Shown here piece after piece: positions 59,501 to 64,000 of a stretch of DNA of 64,000 nucleotides. Location of the stretch: NCBI RefSeq assembly GCF_000335475.2, contig NZ_ANAH02000064.1, forward strand, positions 310,001 to 374,000, given 5' to 3'. The stretch is from Cystobacter fuscus DSM 2262. GTDB lineage: Bacteria; Myxococcota; Myxococcia; Myxococcales; Myxococcaceae. Each line of letters opens with the position of its first letter. Position 1 is the first letter of the stretch. The notes beneath the pieces were generated by a model. That model saw nothing but the letters and a program-made list of their open reading frames with translations. It ran no database searches and was not told the origin of the DNA. The position numbers and the translations under genes are program-made.

Positions 59501-60233
59501 AGCCATCGAAGTGGCGGACCAGATGGAGCAGAGCGCGCGTCAGCGGGGCGCCGAGCAGACGAGGCACTGGGGGCCGATGTGCCGGGCGGGTTCGCTGGTG
59601 CGCCTGGGTCGTGTGGAGCAGGCCATTGGCGAGCTGCAGGAGGAGCTTCCCTGGTTCGAGGCCCACGCGGGCGCCTCGGAGACGGTCATCATCCAGGGGG
59701 CACTGGCCCTGGCTTTGCTGAGGCAGGGACAGGAGGAGCGGGCGCTCGAGGTGGCGGGCAGGGGGCTGGCATTGCTGCGAGGAATGAAGCCGGTCGCGTA
59801 CTGGCTATTCACGGGAGTGACCCAGGTCGCCGAGGTGTATCTGACGGTCTGGGAGCAGCACCAAGCGGTGGAACGTCCCGGCGTGCAGTCGCCGGTCCGC
59901 GAGGCGCGTGAGGCCTGCAAGGCCCTGAGGGCGTTCGGCCGAGCCTTCGCCTTTGGAGCGCCGTTCTCCTTGCTATTCGACGGGCTCGAGGCCTGGCTGT
60001 CCGGGCGGGCCAGGGCCGCTCGCCGGAACTGGCGGCGTTGTATCGAGCGCTCCAGGGCATTGGAGATGCCCTATGAGGAGGGCCGTGCGTGGCTCGAGTT
60101 GGGGCGCCATCTGGCCCTGGGAGAGCCCGGCCGGCGCACCCAACTGTTGCGCGCGCGGGAGTTCTTCGCGGAGCTTGGCGCGGTCGACGACCTGCTGCGT
60201 GTCGAGGCGGAACTGGCCCGGAAGGGAACGTGA
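56529..60233 (+). CDS. Ser/Thr protein kinase fused to AAA ATPase and TPR-like region
   Basis: 1234 residues from ATG 56529. Kinase domain ~30-330: 'LGRGGFGTVYLARD', Lys in 'VAIKQL', 'IHRDLKPANVL' (Asp ~169), 'LLDFGLAI' and 'GTRGYLSPE', all catalytic residues intact. The AAA_16-type ATPase (~350-620) has 'FVGREHEME', Walker A 'GESGVGKSRLL' (~379) and a 'ILEDLQWADS' Walker B. The C-terminal ~550 residues are TPR-like helices. The stop overlaps the methyltransferase start (TGATG), so kinase and enzyme are co-translated. Its layout resembles the kinase at 29087 but lacks the cyclase-like insert. Confidence 0.85.
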   Translation: MTEQTSTFEQSPPFAGNARLDLPNLPEVGRRYLPLLLLGRGGFGTVYLARDRLDGLVAIKQLHSGRYSSGVNELLERSGLLLKGRGYKSALELAHEFEILASLRHPNIISVLDHGVDGQQRPYLVLEFLDGAQTLTEAGWERPRSEHVSLLFQVLQALVYLHRRGIIHRDLKPANVLVVDGHVKLLDFGLAISLEQQLRAICSGTRGYLSPEVLQGEPPSVRSDLYSVGVMAYELLVGRPPYALRSPRLSHQPDSQVDSLESDLAWFVSRRSTPGIEESEALVSREPVEIPETVEPGLARFLRGLLAPEPKDRFPNAEAAIASLCEATGHPPPAETVATRESFLQGARFVGREHEMERLILALDQVEAKKQGSAWLIAGESGVGKSRLLAEFRILAMVRSTVVLRGQAITSGGGAYHPWREVLRRLILLTGLEAREAAIFRPLVPDIGELLQRDIPELESLGPDAAHVRLMSTVVEVFLRVPRPTVIILEDLQWADSATLSLLERLAGSVSKAQLLLLGSYRDDECPRLPQRVPLLQVMKLPRLEPAEIAALSESMMGAGGREPRVLSLLEHETEGNPFFLVEVIRALAEQSGRLDRIGREPLPDKAFVGGMRSIVQRRLEKVSPEASRLLRLAAILGREIHEELLRVAEPSLDVRSWLGECSDAVVLEVAGNRWRFAHDKLREGLLDSLAPEVTRALHQKAAEAIESVYPDVGAWMAALAYHWGQVGDEAREEHYSEKAGDQAMAVYACSVAIPYFKRSLAIAESRSEGARRLGLLEARLAETYYLAGNMPECRAHAERALACLGWAVPRGRWGWRLGVARQMLERFLQSVVPRAFVETSPEARECRLEAGRLLVRLSEVLFYLQDATRLFWSSLRLINVLEPGGPSQCLARGYIVMATRLSSLPELRPVVESWCARAVDMAERVGTPADLTYTLVRCAVCGIGYARWKDVEGWSERARRIADAGRDFRQSEESRVVMTLSLQYQGRYWRAIEVADQMEQSARQRGAEQTRHWGPMCRAGSLVRLGRVEQAIGELQEELPWFEAHAGASETVIIQGALALALLRQGQEERALEVAGRGLALLRGMKPVAYWLFTGVTQVAEVYLTVWEQHQAVERPGVQSPVREAREACKALRAFGRAFAFGAPFSLLFDGLEAWLSGRARAARRNWRRCIERSRALEMPYEEGRAWLELGRHLALGEPGRRTQLLRAREFFAELGAVDDLLRVEAELARKGT

Positions 60234-61225
60234 TGACGCTCACGGATGTCGCGCTGCTCGCGTGCCCCGCTTGCCGGGGAGAGCTGGCCTGGGCCGGAAG
60301 GTCGCGGGGGGACTTGCTCGAGGTGGGTTGGCTTCGCTGCGGTGGCTGCCGCGCCTCCTGGCCGGTGGTGGACGGGCTGCCCCGCTTGTTTCGGGAGCAG
60401 GAGGTCCGCGGGAAGGATCGCTTGATGCGTGTCCTCTACGACGGGCTGCCCTCCCTGCATGATCCACTCACCGCCTTGCTGACCCCCGTCTTGCAGGGCA
60501 TCTCGGAGGAGGAGCTGCGCGAGGGCTATGTGTCCCGGCTCGAGTTGGGCGCCCTGTCGCCACGTCCGGGGGGGCCACCGTTGCGTCTCCTGGAGGTGGG
60601 CATGGGGGCCGGCGCCAACCTCCCGCTCATCGCGCGGGAGCTGCCTCCGGGGCTCGAGGTGGAAGTGTGGGGGGTGGATCTCAGCGAGGGCATGCTGGGC
60701 TGTTGCCGCGAACGTCTGGAGCGAGAGGGTCACCGCGGCGTGCGCCTGCTCCTGGGGGATGCTCATGCCCTGCCATTCCCGGATCATGCCTTCGACCGGG
60801 TGTTCGAGATTGGAGGGATCAACGGCTATCGGGATCCAGGGCGTGCGCTCGCGGAGATGGCGCGGGTGGCTCGGCCCGGAACCCCGCTGGTGGTGGTGGA
60901 CGAGCAACTCGACGCACGTGCGCGCACCCTGCGCGACCGGCTGGCGTTCCGGTTGCTCACCTTCTACACGCGGCGGGCGCACAGCCCCCGGGCGTTGCTG
61001 CCCTCCGAGGCGGTGGACATCACCGAGGAGCAGATCAGCCGCTTCTACTTCTGCCTCTCCTTCCGGATGCCGCGCACGCGCCGATCAGCGCCGCTCGTTG
61101 AGGATGATGTCGAGCAGGCGCAGCGTCATTCCGCCGGTGAAGTCGATGGTGGCCCCGTTGAACCACTCCGTGTCGTCTCCCACGAGAGAGGAGACGAAGC
61201 GGGCCACTTCCTCCAGGGTGCATAA
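60233..61225 (+). CDS. SAM-dependent methyltransferase with N-terminal zinc-ribbon
   Basis: 330 residues from ATG 60233, overlapping the kinase stop by one base. Residues ~8-50 form a Trm112-like zinc-binding module ('LACPACRGEL', 'LRCGGCRASWPVVDGLPRLF'). The SAM domain has 'LLEVGMGAGANLP' (motif I), 'VWGVDLSEGMLGCC', 'GDAHALPFPDHAFDRVFEIG' and 'EMARVARPGTPLVVVDE'. The last ~47 residues lie antisense to the 3' end of the FabI-like gene and look random, so the native stop was probably lost. Kinase coupling and the neighbouring lipid genes suggest a lipid or secondary-metabolite substrate. Confidence 0.75.
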   Translation: MTLTDVALLACPACRGELAWAGRSRGDLLEVGWLRCGGCRASWPVVDGLPRLFREQEVRGKDRLMRVLYDGLPSLHDPLTALLTPVLQGISEEELREGYVSRLELGALSPRPGGPPLRLLEVGMGAGANLPLIARELPPGLEVEVWGVDLSEGMLGCCRERLEREGHRGVRLLLGDAHALPFPDHAFDRVFEIGGINGYRDPGRALAEMARVARPGTPLVVVDEQLDARARTLRDRLAFRLLTFYTRRAHSPRALLPSEAVDITEEQISRFYFCLSFRMPRTRRSAPLVEDDVEQAQRHSAGEVDGGPVEPLRVVSHERGDEAGHFLQGA

Positions 61226-61900
61226 CCTCCCGGCCGGGTTCATCTGGCGGTGGGCCTCTTCGAGCCGCGCCAGTACGTCCGGTGCATAGACGTGGCGGAT
61301 GGCGGGCGTCATCACCGTTCCGAACTTGAGCAGGTTCACCCGATGCCCCAGCGGGCCGAGCTCCAGCGCCAGGTGACGCACGTAGATTTCCAGCGCGGCC
61401 TTGGCGGCGGTGATGGCACCGCAGTTGTGCAGGAGCGACTCGGTGAGTGGGTTGGTCAGGCCCAGCAGGCGGGCCGAGGGGGCGAGGAGCTCCCTCTCCT
61501 CGAGGGCCTGGGCCCAGTAGACGAAGGAGTGGGCCATGGCCTCGAAAGTACGTGCGAGTTGGCGGGGATGGAGCCTCTCGTCTCCGTTGGAGAGCAAGCG
61601 CCCCACGGAGCCGCTGGCGAGCGAATGGACGAAGAGCTTGAGGGAGCGGGGGCCCGCGACGGCGAGCAAGGCGTCCGCTCCCCGTGCCGCGCCCTCCGGG
61701 GTGCCAGCATCCTCTCTCATCATCACCATGCGCTGACCGGTGGCGAGCACCTGGCGCTCCACCTCCGCGGCTTGCTCGGGATAGCGGCCCCGGTGCATTC
61801 CGAAGACATGCAGTCCGGGCCGCCGCGCCACCTGATGGGCGATGGCGGCGCCCGTTCCCGATGACGCGCCCAGGATGATTGCCCACCGACCCTCGCTCAT
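61085..61900 (-). CDS. FabI-like short-chain dehydrogenase lacking the catalytic Tyr
   Basis: 271 residues. The NAD(P)-binding motif 'LGASSGTGAAIA' near the N-terminus and the C-terminal 'FNGATIDFTGGMTL' match enoyl-ACP-reductase-type SDRs. The active-site region reads 'HNCGAITAAKAALE': Lys167 is kept but the aligned Tyr position is Cys160, and no Tyr sits at the classical YxxxK spacing either. It may be inactive as a reductase or use other chemistry. Its ATG overlaps the acyltransferase stop (ATGA), making it the third gene of a tight operon. Confidence 0.75.
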   Translation of the reverse strand: MSEGRWAIILGASSGTGAAIAHQVARRPGLHVFGMHRGRYPEQAAEVERQVLATGQRMVMMREDAGTPEGAARGADALLAVAGPRSLKLFVHSLASGSVGRLLSNGDERLHPRQLARTFEAMAHSFVYWAQALEERELLAPSARLLGLTNPLTESLLHNCGAITAAKAALEIYVRHLALELGPLGHRVNLLKFGTVMTPAIRHVYAPDVLARLEEAHRQMNPAGRLCTLEEVARFVSSLVGDDTEWFNGATIDFTGGMTLRLLDIILNERR

Positions 61901-62649
61901 GTGTTTCCTCCCAGACCCCGCGCACGGTCCAACAGCGACTGGACCTCGGCGCGGACCTCCCGGTGCAGGTCCAGCAACGATGCCCGGTCATCAGGAGCGA
62001 TCCGTCCCCCCAGGTGTCGGTGGATGGGTTGGCCCACCCACTGCGTCATCCTCACGGGCAAGGGGAGGGAGAAGGGCCAGAGCCCGGTGGCACCCAAGCC
62101 CAACCAGATGGGCAACCCCCAGGGCGCACCGAGGCGATGGCCGAGTTCGTACCCATCATTGAGCCCGATGAAGGCGTCATCCATGCCGTACCCGGCAACG
62201 GGGACGATGGGGAGGCCATATTTGATGGCCAGGCGCAGGTAGCCCACCCGCTCGCCCCAGTCCACCCGGTAGCGGTGACGGAAGCTCCGGCAGCCCTCGC
62301 GCGTGCCTCCTGGCTGGACGAGGATGTGTTCGCCGCGCGCCACCGCTGCTTCCAACTCCGGCTCATCCCGCGTCAGGAAGCCGAGGCACTCCCTGAACCA
62401 GCGCGACACTGGATTCTGGTCGATGGCCCCGTGGATGATGCCGTGGGGGAGGTAGCCCAGTTGCTCGTGCAGGACGACCGTGAGCATGCATTGATCGAAG
62501 GCGAGGGGCCGACCATGGTAGGCGACGATGAGCCGTGCTCCTGGCTCGAGCAGTGTCTCCAGACCAATGAGCTGGTAGCGGTGATAGTGACGCAGCAGTC
62601 CGAAGGCTGCCAGCCAGGCGGCCTGGGGAAGGTTGCTGGCGCGCCTCAT
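61897..62649 (-). CDS. Lysophospholipid/diacylglycerol acyltransferase-like protein (LPLAT)
   Basis: 250 residues from ATG 62649, overlapping the KAS III stop (ATGA). LPLAT-family motifs: 'VAYHGRPLAFDQCML' (catalytic His with a downstream Asp), 'PGGTREGCRSF' (the Glu-Gly-Thr-Arg-like block) and 'GLPIVPVAGYG'. The pattern is nearer to the MGAT/DAGAT-like bacterial branch than to PlsC. It would transfer an acyl chain to a hydroxyl acceptor, consistent with its place between KAS III-like and FabI-like genes. The longer frame upstream is a shadow inside the KAS III gene. Confidence 0.8.
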   Translation of the reverse strand: MRRASNLPQAAWLAAFGLLRHYHRYQLIGLETLLEPGARLIVAYHGRPLAFDQCMLTVVLHEQLGYLPHGIIHGAIDQNPVSRWFRECLGFLTRDEPELEAAVARGEHILVQPGGTREGCRSFRHRYRVDWGERVGYLRLAIKYGLPIVPVAGYGMDDAFIGLNDGYELGHRLGAPWGLPIWLGLGATGLWPFSLPLPVRMTQWVGQPIHRHLGGRIAPDDRASLLDLHREVRAEVQSLLDRARGLGGNT

Positions 62650-63656
62650 GCGCCTACCCGGTACAAGAGGGCGCCATAGGACACTCCCGCTCCCACGCCG
62701 AGCATCAGCACGCGGTCTCCTGGGCGCACCGGGCGGGTGCGCAGGAGCAGATCCAGACTGAAGGGGATGGAGGCCGCCGCCACGCTGCCAATGTCCTCCA
62801 CCACGGGCATGAGCCGGGTGGACTCGAAACCGTACCGCTCGGCGATGCCTCGGAGCATCGCCCCATTGGGTTGGTGGGGCAGCACCCACTCGATGTCGTC
62901 GAGCCTGACTCTCGAACGCTCCGTGATCTGCGAGGTGGCCCGGTCCAGGACGTCGAAGACCGCGCGAACCATGTCACGGGGAGAGGTATGGAACCGGAAC
63001 CCCTCTGGGCGCCCGGTGAGGAGGGGGTGGTCGATCTGGGTGTCGGGGGGCAGGGTTCCATCGTTGCCGAACGCCACCGCGAGCACGCCCTCGTCCGGCG
63101 TCTGGGCTGGAGCCAGCACCGCGGCCGTGGCCGCATCCCCGAACACGAGATAGGGACGGGGTTCAGTCGGGGCGAGCGCCCGGGAGTTGAACTCCACCGT
63201 GACGATGGCGACCGGGGACAGTCCGGTCACCACCGAGCGCGCGGCGATATCGAAGGCGGACAGGAATCCCATGCAAGCATTGTTGAGATCGAACCCGTCA
63301 CACGAGCCGGAGAGCCCGAGCGCGGCGGCCACCCGGTTCGCGGTGGCGGGGACGAGCGCATCTCCACCGGTCGAGGTGACGAAGAGGATGCGACGCAGCT
63401 CGGTGGCGGCCAGCCCCGCGCGCTTCAGGGCCAGGCGAAGGGCCTGGACTCCCAGGTCGGCCATCCTCGCGCCCGGTGCGGCCCAATGGCGGGTGCGGAT
63501 TCCAGTCTTCTGCTCGATCGCCTGAGGCTCGCATCCCACGGCCCGTGCCAGCTCCGCCGTGGTCACCGCACGCTCAGGGAGCACACTGGCCGTGCCCAGG
63601 ATACGCACCGGCAACATCACGTCTTCGTGCGGGCCCTCCCGCGCCGCTGCCCTCAT
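62646..63656 (-). CDS. KAS III-like (FabH-family) thiolase-fold acyltransferase
   Basis: 336 residues from ATG 63656, with AAAGGGG 5 nt upstream; ATG 63617 is an alternative. Thiolase-fold motifs: Cys128 in 'DLNNACMGF' and His261 in 'WVLPHQPNGAML'. The third catalytic residue, normally Asn in 'GNTSAAS', is Ser291 ('DIGSVAAASIP'), which departs from decarboxylating FabH and is seen in some acyl-transferring or special-substrate relatives. It heads a three-gene operon with LPLAT and FabI-like genes and probably builds or transfers an acyl chain for a specialised lipid. Confidence 0.8.
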   Translation of the reverse strand: MRAAAREGPHEDVMLPVRILGTASVLPERAVTTAELARAVGCEPQAIEQKTGIRTRHWAAPGARMADLGVQALRLALKRAGLAATELRRILFVTSTGGDALVPATANRVAAALGLSGSCDGFDLNNACMGFLSAFDIAARSVVTGLSPVAIVTVEFNSRALAPTEPRPYLVFGDAATAAVLAPAQTPDEGVLAVAFGNDGTLPPDTQIDHPLLTGRPEGFRFHTSPRDMVRAVFDVLDRATSQITERSRVRLDDIEWVLPHQPNGAMLRGIAERYGFESTRLMPVVEDIGSVAAASIPFSLDLLLRTRPVRPGDRVLMLGVGAGVSYGALLYRVGA

Positions 63657-64000
63657 GGTCGCCCCTTTGGTGTGTGGCCCACGAAGAGCAGCTTTCCTTC
63701 AGGTGCGCTCCTTTAGCAGTCGCACGAAGGGGCAAGTGTGGTCTTCTGCTCAGCCCCAGCATCAAAACAGGTGGGCGAGGGCGGAGGCACCCGCCAACAC
63801 CTTCGTCGCCTGGCGGTGTGCGGGGGCGTGATGGCCAACCGTTGACGAAGACACGCACGGGCCGTTGGACAGAGGTCACTGCACGGCCCTCCAGGGCCAT
63901 GGCTTGCGCGCTACTGCACGCCTTCTCGCTCGGGTGATTGAGATTCTCGCGCGGTTCAGCACCATGACGGTCCCCTGTCTCACGCGGAAGGACATCTCAT
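63657..64000. other. 344-bp stretch at the right edge without a recognisable gene
   Basis: No frame with protein-like sequence was found. The region is upstream of the KAS III operon and should hold its promoter, but no confident -35/-10 pair or sigma-54 site was seen. Confidence 0.5.

Noticed and set aside
63574-63900. A 108-codon minus-strand frame at the right edge
   Set aside because: It overlaps the KAS III start in another frame, with random composition and no start signal.
63890-63912. A TGGC...TGC pattern considered as a sigma-54 promoter
   Set aside because: The spacing between the GG and GC elements is wrong for a -24/-12 site.

Overview
The window is about 64 kb of very GC-rich DNA with dense coding on both strands. 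It looks like a myxobacterial chromosome, most plausibly from the Cystobacterineae. That placement is inferred from family content: MYXO-CTERM tails with a GCGC motif, large Ser/Thr kinases fused to AAA ATPase and TPR-like regions, DUF5985 mini membrane proteins, DUF4388 and MshEN regulators, and many lipoproteins. No rRNA, tRNA, CRISPR array, transposase or integrase was seen.

Layout. 1-1180: the C-terminal end of a probable polymorphic toxin and a pentapeptide-like candidate immunity protein. 1389-12275: a surface/envelope cluster (FecR-like protein, beta-propeller, Ig-like secreted protein, large outer-membrane barrel, MYXO-CTERM surface protein), the last three translationally packed. 12259-16177: two regulators with Glu/Pro-rich linkers (REC-DUF4388 and MshEN-GAF-like) around a VOC protein. 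16226-20686: a lipoprotein with a well-formed promoter/operator, a membrane pseudokinase and an HtrA/DegP protease. 20825-22825: a four-gene operon (REC-HATPase, winged helix, two DUF5985). 22949-28985: two lipoproteins, a five-PAS histidine kinase and a phytanoyl-CoA dioxygenase-like protein. 29087-39295: kinase-AAA-TPR, MBL-like protein, GST, YafK/DpaA-like L,D-transpeptidase, peroxiredoxin, PKD and secreted proteins, and cyclophilin.

39328-47872 is the most interesting part. A CHAT protease fused to a degenerate SIR2-like domain overlaps by 4 bp an nSTAND ATPase carrying 15 near-identical WD40 repeats. Convergent to this pair lies a second caspase-like (clan CD) protease, preceded by an envelope protein. 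This resembles a sensor-switch-protease defence or programmed-death module. 48062-49578 is a broken cupredoxin/multicopper oxidase locus that keeps a strong ribosome-binding site and a 35-bp palindrome upstream. 49615-54411 holds a nitrilase, a second myxosortase-type protein, a response regulator, an ECF-like sigma factor with a methyltransferase, and an AhpD-like protein. 54478-60233 holds a patatin-like lipase divergent from a second kinase-AAA protein. 60233-63656 is a lipid-type locus (methyltransferase, then convergent KAS III-like, acyltransferase and FabI-like genes) in which two enzymes lack canonical active-site residues.

All function calls come from motif recognition in the translated sequence; no database search was run.
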